Shown piece after piece: positions 1 to 13,649 of a DNA stretch of 64,000 bases; position 1 is the stretch's first letter, and each line of letters begins with the position of its first letter. The stretch covers positions 17,526,160 through 17,590,159 of the forward strand of contig CM046345.1 in the NCBI GenBank assembly GCA_025403435.1, given 5' to 3'. The stretch comes from Artocarpus heterophyllus. Lineage: Eukaryota > Streptophyta > Magnoliopsida > Rosales > Moraceae. The notes beneath the pieces are model-generated. The model was not told the origin of the DNA and searched no databases. It was given only the letters and a program-made list of their open reading frames with translations. The position numbers and the translations under genes are program-made.

Positions 1-415
1 AAAATACATGATTAATGTCCCATTATTACATGCCTTGAATAAGAAAATAGATAAACTAGATAGCTCACGACATGAATAACTAAGTATGACTTGAGTTCCA
101 AAATCATCATTTGTAAAATGAATTAAATAAATTTAAATGCTATTCAGAAAAATTAAATAATTAAGTAAATTCACACTTACCATTCACATTTGGTGATTAT
201 ATCAAATCATATACTAATATTTATTATGTGCAAAGCCTCCTATAATCACCATTATAGTGGCCCAGATGGGTTTCGAGACTTGCTCCCAAGGTCGCTCTCT
301 TACGATCTGATCTCTGTGTGTGATATCATGCACATATAATTCATTCGAAATGGGGATTCTTAGTCTGTTTGGTATTTTGCATCATTTAATCCTTTATTCA
401 TTTAATCATTTATTT

Positions 416-500
416 ATTTCCAAGAGATATTTCCAAGAGTTATCATTTTATATTTATTATCATTCATTCATTATGATCATATCCAATATCTCTTGGAAAT
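416..500. repeat. Perfect 16-bp inverted repeat (hairpin)
   Basis: ATTTCCAAGAGATATT at 416-431 is the exact reverse complement of 485-500, with a 53-nt AT-rich loop between them. No coding potential. It may be part of a degraded element or a chance AT-rich hairpin. Confidence 0.6.
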
Positions 501-892
501 AATTAAATATATACTATTTAATTCTTAAAAACATTTTAAGAATAAAAGGTGGCCAAAACACAGTTGAAATCATGGCTATCAAAGAAGGGGTTTAAAGTCT
601 TACCTCGTTCTCTAGCATAATCAAACCTATATCGTAATCTCATCCTGCTATACATTACTTCCAAAAGACAACGAGCAACCTTAGGTGTAGACTAAATACG
701 TTAATGTCTAAACTTGAACATTCTACATTGATATGCTAGTTCATGGTTCCTTAGTGTGCCTTTGACTTAAAACAATCACGTATGCAATCATTATATTCTC
801 AGTGTTTTTAGACACAAAACATGATCTTCAAAACATTTCTTGGTTACAAAACGATGAAAACAGATGGACAAAAATTGTCAAATTAGACTACA

Positions 893-1013
893 CGGTCGGC
901 CTACCGACTGGCTGAGTTCGGCCTACTGAACTTGTTGAGTTCAGCCTACTGAACTTGTTGAGCTCAGCCTACCTGTTGGATGAGTTTAGCCTACCAGTTA
1001 GATGAGTTTGGCC
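893..1013. repeat. 22-23 bp degenerate tandem array of GGCCTACYGA motif
   Basis: TCGGCCTAC-like cores start near 896, 918, 941, 964, 988 and 1008, about 22-24 bp apart, with the linker CTTGTTGAG shared by the middle units. The same motif forms arrays in LTRs elsewhere in the window (25.66, 28.10, 39.53, 17.64 kb). Confidence 0.7.
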
Positions 1014-2200
1014 CGAAGTTGGCTTCTTTGGTGCAGCGCGGTCGGCCATATTATACTACACATGGTCGGCCGCATGCTCACAATTGTTCGGTCGACTGCG
1101 CTACACAGACCTCGATCGACTGCGTTGTCACGACTAGCATGCTCTGTTTCGAGCACCCAAGTTTCAAACCGAGTTTAAATTATTCCAAATCTATTCTAAT
1201 GCATATAAGACATGTTTTAATAATCCATCAACATGATATGATACATATAGACTAATTTTATCCACATGCAACATCATCTGATCATTTTTTATGCATTTAA
1301 ACATATTATTTTAAAAATGAACCAAGAATGTAAAAACTAGTTTTAATTCAAATAAGTCATGAGTTTGTGATGAGATACATTCTACAACCTTAGATTATAC
1401 ATGGTTTATGTTCTTCTTGTCTCTGATCATAGCATGCAAAATTTTGACAAAATCACTTAGAACAAAAACTGCACTAGCTAAAATTGGAAGTCATTTTTTG
1501 AACATGATTTTGATCATATACTCAGAGTTTAAAGCTTTAAATCATAAGTTTAATTAGTAAAAAATGTGGCTAACCTCGGGTTGATCGGTTTGGTATAGCT
1601 TGGTGGCTTTAACATGATGGTCTTGGCCTTTATTTTGGTTGAGATGTTGCTCTTGGTGTTGTCTTTGTTTGTTGAGAAATGTGAGTGTTTGAGAATTTTT
1701 GTCCAAGTGCTTTCTTTTTTTTTTTTTCTTTGGTTGCACTAAGTAAGGGAGAGAAGGAGAATGTGAAGAAGAGTAAATGAAGAGCAAGAGAAACCTGAGA
1801 TGGTAGTTTGGGAGTAATAAAAACTCTGAGCATCCTTGGCATTCTCCATGCTGAGTGTAGAGGCAGTTTCAAGGTGCAAACCATGTTTAGCACATGGTTT
1901 TCTTGAAGGGCTATTTCACATGATTTTGAAGTCTGATATGTGTGTTGGGGACCTATTGGTCATTTGTCAAATTATTATAATCTCTTTTTTTTTATAAAAT
2001 CTTTTTAGAAAATAAAATAAAATACCAAAATTATTTTTAAAATCAATTTAATAAATGGTAAAAATTAAAATAGATCAACAAGTAATTAAATGCAAATGAA
2101 TATGACATAAAATGATTAATTTAAGATTAATTTGTAATTAGACACACTAACTCACCAAATTTGCATACTAAACATCATTAATTAAATTTGGAACATTACA

Positions 2201-4983
2201 CATTGAGACACAAACATTGATATGTGGCATAATAACATGATCTAAAGATATGTTGGCAAGAATAGCCGCACTAAAATATAGGATTTAGGTTGGATTGCGG
2301 GAGATTTTTATTTTTATTTCTATAATTAACTCTCATTGTTGTAAGTATATTTTCTAAGTGACTCTCAAGTATATATTTCTTGGACATAATTTGTTATAAG
2401 TAGGTTATATATAGACATGATCGATTTTCTAAAACAAGAACTCATAAAAAGAGAAAGAATGATTAAGAATGATTGTAACATGTCTTTCTCCGATGTGTAC
2501 ATGTATTGACTACTCACTACAAATTAATTAATTAATCAACAACATGATTAAAATATATTATTTAAGATTATGGTTTGATTATACCATAATCTTTATTAGT
2601 TAAATTTATGGTTTGATTATAATGAAATCAAACCAATAAATTATTAAGGATAATGAAATCATTATTAAGTTGGGCAAGTTCATACCCTTTTGCACCCATA
2701 AACTCCCCATTAGAACTTAGCTATGCTAATGTAGGGTCATGGATGATTGAAGGATATGCTTCTATTTATAGCCCATGAGTTTGAATAAAATATTTAGTCA
2801 ATTGAATCATACTCATATTGTCTTTTTAATGTCATTTCTTAGCAAATCTCTGAAGTTAACTAGTTTTTAGGGTTCACGCGGCTATAGTATTTTTGAAAAG
2901 TTCAAATTTACTAAAGTTGAGGATAACATTTCGACATTTCCAATTTAAGTAAGTGCAAGTAAGAAACGGGATGTGTGCATTACTTAAAAATCATACTTAG
3001 CCCAAAAAAAGGCTGTCGTCCAAATACAACGAGGTCTACCACTCGACGCACTCCAAGGATCCTCCTGCCGAAATAGAGAGTTAGTATTGTTATTAAGTAA
3101 AATACTCAAAATTTAAAGTCGAGATTGCCTGTTTGTTGTGCTACTCGAGAAGAGGTAACACTTAGATCCTGACCTTATGCCTCACCTCTGACATTTGTGG
3201 GCGTAAATGGTCGAAGCTTAACCTATTTGAGAGATTGTTACAGCAGGGTGAGGATTCAATTTCACCTAATTAACTTTAATTAAATTAAATTTACCCTCTT
3301 AATGATTAGTTTCAATTCATGGAACCGTTACCTAAATGCACAAAATTACCAACTCGCCTAGTTCAATAGAGTAATAGGAAAAATCATGTTAATTAGAATA
3401 CTAACAATATGCTAGTTAGTTAAACCCATACAAATATTAATATTAGCAGTCCACCCAGTGTTAGTATCTAATATATAGAGACATTTAGAGCAGTCAAGTT
3501 AGTAACACAGTGGAATTATACAAAATTAGTTCTCACAAAAATAGATGAACAACTGTTGATGGGAATTAAGCAATATGGGTACACAATGTATTGAATATTT
3601 TTAGATTGATAAGAAAAATATAACCTCCAAACTATACTGTTAGAGCAAGAAAAATACATTTTTAGTTTAAATTAGACTACTAAAATAAAACCTAGTATAC
3701 TGGGTGTACTTTGATCTTATCCAAAATGGACCTCAAAAATTGTGCAAAAATTTCTCCTATTTCCCTTATGAAATCCGAGTATGGGAAGAGATATATGGGC
3801 AAGTTTTTGTTGTAATTTAATCCCTAGAATCAAGCTTTATTAATATTAAGGTGCCATTTTGAAAATCCATTTATTTCTTTTCCTCCAAGTTTATTTATGA
3901 AGCAACCTTCTCTCTATTTTTACTCTCTCAAAACCGACCCTCCTTAGCTATCTCTTTTCAAATTTTTGTTGATTCAAGCCTCCAAAAACATCTCTAAAAA
4001 CAAGATCAAGGAGTCTAGCAAAGTTTAGGTTATATACTAGAAACTAATTATCTATATTTATATCTTGAAAACCAAGGAGTGTTAGAGGCCATGTTCACTA
4101 AGAAAAGTGATCCACCAACTTGGAACACATTAGGCAAAACTCTAACCTTAAACTTTTGTTCAAAGTTTGTGTTTTTAAATTATTGTGGGTTGTCATATGT
4201 TATTATGGACTTTGGCATATAAAAAACTTATTATGGTATGATTTGTTTGTATGTTGTATGGTTATGGATTTGATAGTTAAGCTTAGATTAAGGTTTTTAC
4301 ACCAAAAAGTAAGTTTTGTTATTTAAAGTGTTGCAACACGCTCTCCAAACAATCTTTAAAGATCTAAGTTTTTTAAGAACATAAAGATTGAATAAATTTT
4401 CAAGCTCGACACATGATTTATTGAAAACGATGAGACAAACGTTCTTCATAAATTTTCAAGATTGACTTTTGTGAAACAACTTTCCCTCCAATTTCACATC
4501 GATTTTGAGTTATAAATTTTACAAAATTTAATTGTGGAAAATTTAAAACGATAAAAGTAAGAAAAAGTTTTTGAAAATGTTTGAATCTGTCCAAGATCCT
4601 TTTACAAGTTTTAATTCTTATTAAAAAATGCATGTTACATTGCCAAATGCTTCAATTTCGTGTCGAAGGCGACAATGTCAAGTTTTTCATGTTGAGGGTC
4701 AAAATTGTAAAAACTAGCAAAACTAGTGGGCCAGTTGGTATTATTTTCAAAATAGGTAAAAATGTTTTTGTTTTGAAAATAAGAAGTTTTTGGGAATTGT
4801 GCTAAGAGTGTTTTTAAAATTTTTGCCTTAAAAAGCATGCGAAAACATTTTCAAAAATTATGAGAACAAAAACAAACAGGGCCTAGGTTTTTCACTACAC
4901 AATTAGATTTTCTACACTGTTTTGGGTAGCAAGCAATCACAAGTATAATTCAAAAGAGTTTCAAAATTTTCCAAGACCCATTA
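2201..4983. other. AT-rich intergenic DNA, no gene seen
   Basis: Stop codons are dense in all frames, and the small open frames (for example 4120-4326, 4581-4805) are low-complexity with no recognisable domain. Around 3000-3250 a GC-richer patch weakly resembles the LTR family nearby. The end near 4860-4885 (acaaacagggcctagg) looks like the terminus of a small DNA element, but I could not find its partner end. Confidence 0.5.
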
Positions 4984-5155
4984 TGTAACGCTCCGTCTCT
5001 TTGGGCTATCACTTAACTTTCTTAAACATTCGTTTCATCAAATTAATCTTACTTTTAAGTAAGAAAAATATTGAATAATTTTTTCTTTTAACATACTTTG
5101 TTCATACTTGAATCTGTTGCAACTTCTGTTGCAACTAAAGTTGAGACATTACTCA
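4984..5155 (+). mobile_element. Gypsy-like LTR, 5' part, split by a nested LTR
   Basis: It begins TGTAACGCTCCGTCTC and follows the same internal order as the LTRs at 23050 and 44514: a CTTAACTTTCTTAAACAT stretch, TTAAGTAAGAAAAAT, a GTTGCAACTTCTGTTGCAAC stretch, then GTTGAGACAT. It is interrupted at ACTCA and resumes at 8464. Confidence 0.7.
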
Positions 5156-8100
5156 TGTAATGACCGAGGAAACGTCATCAATAAAACATAATATTTAATT
5201 AGGTTTAATTAATGAATTTATTCTTAAAAAATGTGAAATTTTATAAAAATAGTAATTTTTTGTGAAAATTACAATAAAATATGAATGAGCGGCATTGATT
5301 GCAAATTTTACAGCATATGTAATACAATGATGGATATTGTAAAATACAAATTTTATGAGTTTGATGACTCAAAGATTTGTGCATAATATCCATAAAATGA
5401 ATTTCATGTCACAATTAATTGTGAAATTGTGATATAAATGAATGGATGATTAGAATGTAAATAGGACATAGAGGTTGTCCAAACCCTAACCGGGGGTAGA
5501 AAGGAGGCTAGAGCAGTATAAGAATACTGCTAAATGAAAGCGCAGATACGAAAAATGTCACTATTATCCTCCAAAAGTGAACGAAAAGTAAGTTAAATAT
5601 TTTTATACAGTCTAAGGATAGAAAGTACACTAAATTGACCACGGCAGTATAGGAAAAATACTGTGTGGTAAAAAATTACATAGTATAAATTTTTAATTCC
5701 ATAAAGTGGACATTTGTTTGAATTCTATTGGGCCAACAAGCCATGCAATGTGGCCCAATAAAATGAGGACACCTAGGGTAGTCTAATGGATGGCCATGAG
5801 TCATCAAATGTGATAAGGAAGCATTAATTACAAAGTTATCACAAAATTTCATTTCCTTTCTTTTGTTCCAAGATCCGGCAGCCATAACCAAGCTTCCAAA
5901 AAAATTTTCTCAGCCCCCAAACTCTGCAAAAATGGCCCCAAACAAGTTTTACAAGCAAGCACAAGGATTTCCCACAAGTTTTAAGGTAAAATCCTAAACT
6001 TTTTCATGAGTTTTCAAGGGATTTTTCATGGGTAAAGGGCAAAAATTAATCCATGGTATTTTTCCATGAAAAGGAAGTCCAAGAAGGAGTTCAAAGGAAC
6101 TTTGAAGGTTAGAAATCCAAAAAGTGTTATTTGGGTAAGTTTTAAAGTTTAAAGTCTTGAATTTTGTTTTGATTTTTATTTCTTAAAACCCATGTGAGTT
6201 CTTGAGCACATATTTGATGGAATTTCATGTATATGTGATGAATGGAAAGTTTAAGTTGTGAAACTTTGGTTTATAGTGCAAAATGATGATTTTTGCAAAA
6301 AGCGTTATTTTTACAATTTTGATGTTAGACTTTGCAAAAGTGATGTTTGAGCATGAGAATCTTTTGATTAAGGCATGGAATGGTTTCTTCAGGGGTAGAA
6401 TTGCAAGTTTGAAATGGATTTTTGTAAAAATGGCATTGGGACTAAATTGAAAGAAAAAGTTCCTTCTTGGCAGATTTGAAAAATAGCCAAAAACACCCAT
6501 GTACAGTGAGATTTTGGGAAAAGTTAAAACACAAAAGTTGTATATCTCGACGAAACTGTTAGGCCACATAGACTGTTTGTCTAAAAACTCAATCGTTTGT
6601 GAGTTTTTGATTTTTCAAGAATATCTTAAAAGTGAAAAAAGTGTTAAATGGCAAAAATGTTGTTTTTCAAAATGATTTAAGGTATGGTACCTTAAGTAAA
6701 AATGATCCTTGAGAAAAATAGGAAATTTTGATGCAAAGAAGTAAATTTTAGTCCTAGGGGGTAAAATCGTCAAAATTTTCAATTCAGGGACTAAACTGCA
6801 AAGTTTTATGAAAATAAGGCGTAATTGAGAAATAAAGAGATTTGACCCACTATGGTGTTATTTTGAAATTAGTATGTGGTTATTTTCATAAGAATAACGA
6901 AATTAAGCTTGGGTAGATTAGTGGACCCACGAAGGGCAAAATCGTCATTTTTGTCCAAATAACCCGAACCGCTTTGAAGTGTTTCCAATGGGATAAGAAA
7001 ATGACTAGAAAGGTTCCCGCCCTTCATTAGAAATGATAGGGTAAAGTTAGATAGAAATAAGAAAAAATAGTGGTTTTTAGAGTTGTACATAGTAATGCAA
7101 CTCAATTTATTAACTAACGGATGTTTCGTATCGAAACATAGTGGAATTTGGCTAATGGCTTTGTAATTGGCCAACAGGATCCTAGGAGTCTAGGAGAAGG
7201 AAAATCGAGGTTAAGTTGCCCGACATTCGCATCAAGTAAGTACCCATCCTACCTACAGTATGAAATTGTAGGCTTAGAGTGTAAAATGTGTATATGTATA
7301 CTTGTGTGTATATCAAGGTGTATACTTATATGTATGCAATGACATAAGTATTTATAAAAATGAAAGAATATACTTGTGAGTATATGGAATATATATATAC
7401 CTGAGAGTATATAATAACATATACCTGAGTGTATATGATAATCTGTACCATTGTGTATATTTTATGTTAAGTACCTGTGAGTACATTACGCTATATATAG
7501 CTATGCGTATATTAATGTATACCAGTATGTATATTTTATGTTAAGTACCTGTGAGTACATTATGCTATATATACCTATGCGTATATTAATGTGTACCAGT
7601 GTGTATATTTTATGCTAAATGCCTATGAGTACATTATGTTATATATACCTGTGCGTATATTAATGTATACCAGTGTGTATATTTTATGTTAAGTACCTGT
7701 GAGTACATTATGTTATATACCTGTGCGTATATTAATGTGTACCAGTGTGTATATAAAGTAAGTACCTGTGTGTACTATGCTCTGCAAGAGAATTTATGTT
7801 TCATGGATAATATGTGATTATCACTTCATGCATGGTATGTCAACCATAATAAATGGACTGGTAAATGTATCACCAGAAATTAAGAAAAGTGTCGTACCAA
7901 CTCCTAACTCAAGGGGAGTTTAAAGGATATGTTACGGTCACAGTGTTACGTAGACCTAAATGAAATTGTGCAATGGTACGAACACTTGGGCCTAGTTAAA
8001 GATAGGAAATGATAATGATAAAGAAGGATTATAAGAAAGCATAATGAGATCATGCATTTTATTGAATGTGCATGTGGGTTTATATAGGACTTACTGGACG

Positions 8101-8458
8101 TTAGCTCATTAAGTATTTCATGCTGTAGGTATTCCGACGAGAAGGTCAGAATAGGTTCAAATGGTGAGCTGGCGGAGGGGTGAATGGTGTGCAGATTGGG
8201 TATAGAGTCCGCTGCTGTAATGTTTTCCGCTACGTATGTTTAAAGTTATTTTGAAATGAAATGTTTAAAAGAAAGATGTTGTAAAAGTAAAAGTATTAAT
8301 TATGTAAATACAAGTATGTGAAAGTATTTTGGGAATTACCAAAGTTAATGTAAGCAAATTATTTATTCCCGTTTTTTTTATAAAAAAAATTCTTAAGTTT
8401 TTGCCCTAAAGTAAGTAAGAAAGAGTTTTATCACAGCCCAAAAAGGCGGGTTATGACA
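5156..8458 (+). mobile_element. Nested 3.3-kb gypsy-like solo LTR
   Basis: It runs from TGTAATGACC to GGGTTATGACA (TG...CA) and is flanked by the 5-bp direct repeat ACTCA at 5151-5155 and 8459-8463. The outer LTR reads continuously across the junction (TTGAGACATTACTC then AACACTC), matching TTGAGACATCGCTCAACAC at 23211. No gag-pol frame is present and the first bases are not repeated at the other end. This is therefore a single LTR left by recombination, or a non-coding element. A 74-bp tandem array lies near its 3' part. Confidence 0.8.
7300..7790. repeat. 74-bp tandem repeat array inside the solo LTR
   Basis: Units containing TATATTTTATGTTAAGTACC begin at 7456, 7530, 7604 and 7678 (74 bp apart), with a final shortened unit 72 bp later. 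Each unit contains alternating TACCTGTG.GTATAT half-units. The left flank (about 7300-7450) is a more diverged version. Unit-to-unit identity is high, so the array expanded after or during the life of this LTR. Confidence 0.85.
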
Positions 8459-8463
8459 ACTCA

Positions 8464-9725
8464 ACACTCTATTTTAAAATCATATAAAACATTTCTTAAA
8501 GTTATTAAGAAATATTTATTTTCGTAAACTTTTTTAAACTTCTTTTAAAATTTGATGCATCTGTTGCATCATAATTGAAATATGTTATTCGTAAATACAT
8601 CTTTTAAAATTTTTTTTGTAAAGTATTTCATTAAAAAATATTTTTTAAACATTGACTTTCTTAAAACTTTTAAAACACTATATCAAATAGTAGAAAACTT
8701 TTTCTTTTATCAGCGAAAGACAACCTATGGTAGTATCTATACCTAAATCTTCACATCTATCACTCTGTAGCATCGAGCTCTTCAAACTGGTTCTACTGGT
8801 CACCCATAGGACTATTTATAACATGAAGGAATATAATAAGCTTTCACTTAGGAAGTTCAAGCATTTTCTCACAAATAATTTTAAAATTTCTTTCATAAAA
8901 CTTTCTTCTTAAAAATTTTTCTCATAAAATGTTTTTCATAAAACATTTCTTAATGTTTTTCAAAAATGTTCTTCATTAACCTTTCTTTGAAAACATATTC
9001 CATAAAATTCGTAACATTTATGATAACATATTTCTAAAAATGTTTTCATAAACATAGCATATAAACATTTCATGTCAAGGAATGCACGCAATATCATAAT
9101 GCATGATTCCAGTTATGCTCAATTATGAACTTTCAATTATGAGTCTTTTATGATCATTCACTTCTTACTTTAACTTTTTATCATTTTTCTCTATCTTTCT
9201 TTATCGTATAGTGTTTATTCTAGCATCATTAATCATGAGAACATAAATATGATGCTTCTCTTGTGAAAGACTTAAGGTCATAACTTTAACTTTACTTGTG
9301 TACCTCACCTCAAAGAGGCTGATATGACACTTACATATCTTCTTTGCATTACCTTTCTTTACTTTACCTTCTTATTAACTTGGTGTGCATAACAAATGCT
9401 TACATACTTTAATCTTATAACTTAGCATATAAACATTTAGCATAACAGATGCAAATATGTTGCATATCATGACTTAAACTTTAAAAAATTATACATTATA
9501 TAAGCAAACATATAACATTATACAACCATATTGCAAAACATGACTTGAACTTAAAAGCATATTGCATAACAAATGCAAACATACTTTAAACATAATTATT
9601 GCAAATACATTGCAAATCTTAACTTAAACTTTAAAACTTGATGCATAACATAAGCAAACATACTTTGAACTTACCCAACGCATTGAAAATCATTTTCTTT
9701 ATGCTATAAGTGAGATTTGAACTTA
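8464..9725 (+). mobile_element. Gypsy-like LTR, continuation after the nested insertion
   Basis: It resumes the LTR begun at 4984: AACACTC, then runs of CATAAAACATTTCT, the ATTAATCATGAGAACATAAATATG block, a CACCTCAAAGAGGCTGATA block, then TTTATGCTATAAGTGAGATTTGAACTTAC, all in the same order as at 23.2-24.8 kb and 44.7-46.0 kb. It stops abruptly at about 9725, where a Copia LTR begins. The 3' end of this LTR was not found. Confidence 0.7.
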
Positions 9726-11666
9726 CTATTGAAAAAATAGTACGCAGCAGAATTTAAAAAATTTTAATAACAGAGTATTTTCTAAAACACAAGTTTGACA
9801 TGCTATATACATAAATTAACCAGATCTTACTACCCTCATTTTCCAAAAAGCTCCCGTAATCTGTGAAAAGAAAGGCATTCCAAAAGAGCCTTAACCAACT
9901 GGTCTTCTTTGCAATTCTCTATCAACGATCGAAGTGTGTGTGGGCGCACAACATTCAGCTCTTCCTCGGTGACTCTCCTTCTAACCAATTGAGAAAACCC
10001 AGAACTAGCATTCATGATTTATGAACAATAGCTCTCAGGGAGTTTCAGAGACTCACAGACTAGAGCGCTCACTCTTAATTTATCAACTGATCTAAATAAC
10101 TTATGAGTCTCACTCCCTATTTATAGATGTTAGGCCCAACGGTTAGTCTTTATCTGATAAGGCCTCAAAAATTTGAATCAGGATCAATATCTGATAAAAT
10201 CGTGTCTAAAAACATGTGATCAAAAATCGTTCAATCAGTAGGCTGAACTGGTAGATCGGTCTGCTAAGCTTACTCCATCGATAGGCCAAACCTGAAGATT
10301 GGCTTGCCAAACTTACAATAAACGATCCTTGCGAACCTTTTATTTACCATCTAAGATTCTTAGGATAGAGCCTCAGTTTTAATTCAAATGACCCAATAGA
10401 GAAGTTATCTAATTAAAACACTCATATCTAGATAATTTCTAGGAAAATAAATATTCTCGATAATGCAACAAGTTTATCTTAAATTAATTTACACAAAATT
10501 AATTCAACCGATAAACAGACTTGAATTATCTGATCCTATCAAATTTCAGCCAATCTGATAATTTAACATAAGTCACCAATTTATTTGAAAAACATGTTGT
10601 ATCGTTGTAGAATTTATTATGAGCTAGCAAACGAGATCTAATGGACCTATATAGTTCAAGCTCCCGATAATTATGAAACCCAATATCTTAGATATACATT
10701 TCATAATTATCAGCTCTAATGCTACTCCACTAAAAGCTTAGAGATGCACTATCGAACTGTATAGAATTACAAAGCCCGAATAGCTAAGTCTCCATGACAT
10801 ATCATAATGTATTGTATCCCTAAAAGATTATCCATAATCGGCTTAAGAATAAATTTTGTCTTACCTTCTCTGTTATTTTTATCTTATGCTCCATTATTTC
10901 ACCATCAAAAAACTTACCATCCAAATATAGTATACTATTTGGTTACACCTATGTATCCAAATGGTTAAGTGCTCTAGTTTTCTAATTACAGGATAACGTA
11001 TATAAAAGAATATCGTCAACTCCTAAAGAGAAGCTATGGATTCCCTATCTATGAATAACAAGTCTATGCTATTAAGAGTTATGCCTCCAATGTACCAGTA
11101 TACGTGCCAACATAAAATGTGGATGTCACACTTTGGTACATCAAAAGACATAAGTTGAGATAATAAGCTCATTATTCATCTCAAGATTAAGATACAACAC
11201 ATATCATTGTCTAAAGTGAATTGATTTGCTGAGACAGAATTCTTAATCTAAATCAATTCTACTTTATGTTTCGATCTAATACATCATCATCTATGACAAT
11301 GCACCAATGTTTCTATTCATGGAGTCCAACTCTAATGGCCAAGACAAACCATCTCTCATTAGGGATATAAATAACATAACAATCTTTGCATGAATAAAGT
11401 GCCTAACTTTATTCCTTCGATCGTGGATCTTATGATTTAGACCGACACCTTTAGAATCATGTCTCTCGCATAATCTGTCCATCATATGCCTGATTCTAAA
11501 GGTTTAGACTAATAGTCTAAGACTATTGTTTGCTTATCATACATTCAACAAATATGAACGTAAAGAGGACAATAATTTGGTATATAAATGATAAATAAAT
11601 TCTTTATTGATAAAAGTGTCTCTAAAAATATATTACAGTTTTACAGTTTAGGGCATATATTCGACA
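9726..11666 (-). mobile_element. Long Copia LTR, solo remnant (about 1.94 kb)
   Basis: It aligns end to end with the 2010-bp LTR at 38986-40995: GAAAAAATAGTACGCAGCAG at the left, then AAAGCTCCCGTAATCTGTGA, GACCTATATAGTTCAAGCTC and CCACTAAAAGCTTAGAG in the middle, and TTTAGGGCATATATTCGACA at the right. The terminal TG/CA are mutated and no target duplication is evident. No internal coding region follows, so it is a solo LTR or fragment. The frame at 11291-11485 is inside this LTR and is not a gene. Confidence 0.8.
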
Positions 11667-12766
11667 GGTTGATTAACATATTTGGCAGGCCGATCATCTA
11701 AGTTCGGCAGGCCTAAACTAAAAAGGTTAAAAAAAACTTGAGTTTACTGATTAAGTTCAAAGTTTCAAAAACAAATGATGAATCTCCTCTTGCAAAGTTC
11801 GAAGTCATAATATGATTTGTCAATTGGCCTTAGTTTACCTAGGTCAAGCGGTGTAGACATAGATCGATAATATGGACTCAAACTAATAGTTGGACGTTGT
11901 GTAAACAAGACACAAAGCTAATTAGTGAAGGAAAAGGATTTATACGGATATGTTAGCATAAGGTTTAAGTAAGTTTCAAACCTCACCTACAGCATGAAGA
12001 AAATGAATTTTATATGCCTTATTCATGTATGATTTATGATTGCAATTGTTATGCATATTGCCTTAGATACCAAGTCATAATATAAAGTATGTTCACTAAG
12101 ACACAAGACTAGCAATCTAAACTCCAAGCTAAGGAAAAGTTAATTAAGTGTTGTACCAACCTCTATTCATGTGAGAATTATAAGTCTCTTGACCTAAGGG
12201 AAGAATCAAGTTAATATATGATCTCAGTGTTTGATGATCACCTGTAATCGATATGAACATTTGGGCCCATAATTCAGAATAAGACATAAGTAAAGATAAG
12301 ATGTTCATAAGTAAGCATAATGAGAAGCATGCATTGTATTACTGCAAGTAATCCTATATATATGTTTTATGAAATATATTTGAATTTGCTGAGCAAAAGC
12401 TTATCTAGATCCTTTATGCTATAGAAAATCTTGTCAAGAGCTGATATAAAAAGTTGATGAGCTGGACACGATGGTGGGACAAATGCAATGGCTAGACTAT
12501 GGATACTTTTGCAAGTTTAATTCTGCTTTTTGAAAGACTATTTATTTTATATAGTGTGTCATTGTCTAGTAATAAGCTAGAACTGCTTTTGCAAGTATGT
12601 TTAAGTAAGTGCTTTGTAATTATAACTAACCAAGTGACATATTTACGGTAACCGTTAAGTAATATAAGTAAGTTTAGAAAAAAATATTCTGCATTTTATA
12701 AGTGAGATTAGGATTAAGTTTAAGAAAAGAACTTTAAGTAACGGCTCAAACAGTAGGGTCGTTACA
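11667..12766 (-). mobile_element. Gypsy-like LTR fragment, minus orientation
   Basis: The right end reads GGTCGTTACA at 12757-12766, that is TGTAACGACCC on the minus strand. Family blocks appear reversed: AAACCTCACCTACAGCATGAAG near 11980, GTACCAACCTCTATTCATG near 12150 and GAACATTTGGGCCCATAAT near 12250. The left limit is uncertain; 11667-11720 carries two TTCGGCAGGCC-type motifs. Confidence 0.6.
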
Positions 12767-13649
12767 CACTCATCTCTCTTCTTCGGCTTTCTCTCTCTAA
12801 TTGCTATCTCACCCTTGTCCTCAATCACAATGGTTCATCTATCTCTACACCAAGATCAATGAGATCAATGGCGACAATTGTGACAAGAATCAAGTCTCTC
12901 ACCATGGTGTTGCCAACTTCTCTTTCACCAAGGATCTAGAAGGATGACAAGATTTGCTTCCTCTTGAGTTTAAGTCAGCTATGACTGAATTTTGCAAGGA
13001 TAATGACATGATTGGGTTCGACTTGGCAGCGTCTGAGCAAGGGAGTGAATAACATCAGCCTCCATTGTTGCAAACAATTCTTTGTCGTCATCCTCTATGA
13101 CGCGATCGTCCTCCATTGCCATCGAAGATTTGATGATGCCCACACTCGTCCATCATCATGCAAACAGAGAGAGGCAACAAGGGATAGAGAGAAGGAGGGA
13201 AAGAGAGAAACGAGGGGAAAAAACACTAGATCTGATTATTGAAGGTATTTCTAGTTTTTTTAATTGGTTTAAAACATTGATTTATTTGAATATGCTACAT
13301 ACTTTACTTTTTAAAAATTCTACTATAACATACTATTAGTTTGTTAAATGTGCATTTAGTGCAATCTCTCTTTTATGTTATAATACTACTCCTCACTTTT
13401 GGGCCAAATAATAGGCAATCATAGGGTAAATACACGAAAATTTTTCAAAACTGCCTTTTTAAAGATGAATCTTTTTAAGACCGTCCTCTTAAAAAGTTTT
13501 TTATAAACTATCCATTTAATTGGAAAAGAGAATTTATCAAAAGTCAAAATTACACTTTCTTGTCACTACCTAATATGTAGATTATTCTAGTTGCCGACAT
13601 AGGCAGTCAAAGTGGAATATGCATATTGTCTTATTTCTTATTAAAAAAA
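12767..13649. other. Intergenic, weak coding-like composition, no gene called
   Basis: This stretch is GC-richer than its surroundings, and its short plus-strand frames (13012-13242, 13082-13339) are interrupted and have no domain I recognise. It could be a captured gene fragment or unrelated unique DNA. A CT-rich patch lies at about 12775-12800. Confidence 0.35.

Larger units (their letters stand above)
1..2200 (-). repeat. Diverged gypsy-like LTR remnant, open at the left edge
   Basis: There is no credible gene. The segment ends at 2191-2200 with gaacattaca, which on the minus strand reads TGTAATGTTCC, like the TGTAATGACC start of the LTR at 5156. It also holds the GGCCTAC motif array found in the gypsy-like LTR at 25336-28478. 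I infer a minus-strand LTR whose other end lies outside the window. The short frames at 1554-1893 arise from a poly-T/CT stretch and are not convincing. Confidence 0.35.

Noticed and set aside
1554..1893. Overlapping minus-strand frames of 77 and 87 codons
   Set aside because: They translate a poly-T/CT-rich LTR stretch, give Lys- and Ser-rich low-complexity peptides and have no domain.
7300..7790. Regular direct repeats resembling a CRISPR-like array
   Set aside because: Units are contiguous 74-bp tandem repeats inside a plant LTR, without unique spacers, and the host is a eukaryote.
12767..13339. Possible gene with frames of 76 and 85 codons
   Set aside because: Two overlapping frames compete, neither has a recognisable motif, and the segment just before them is full of stops.
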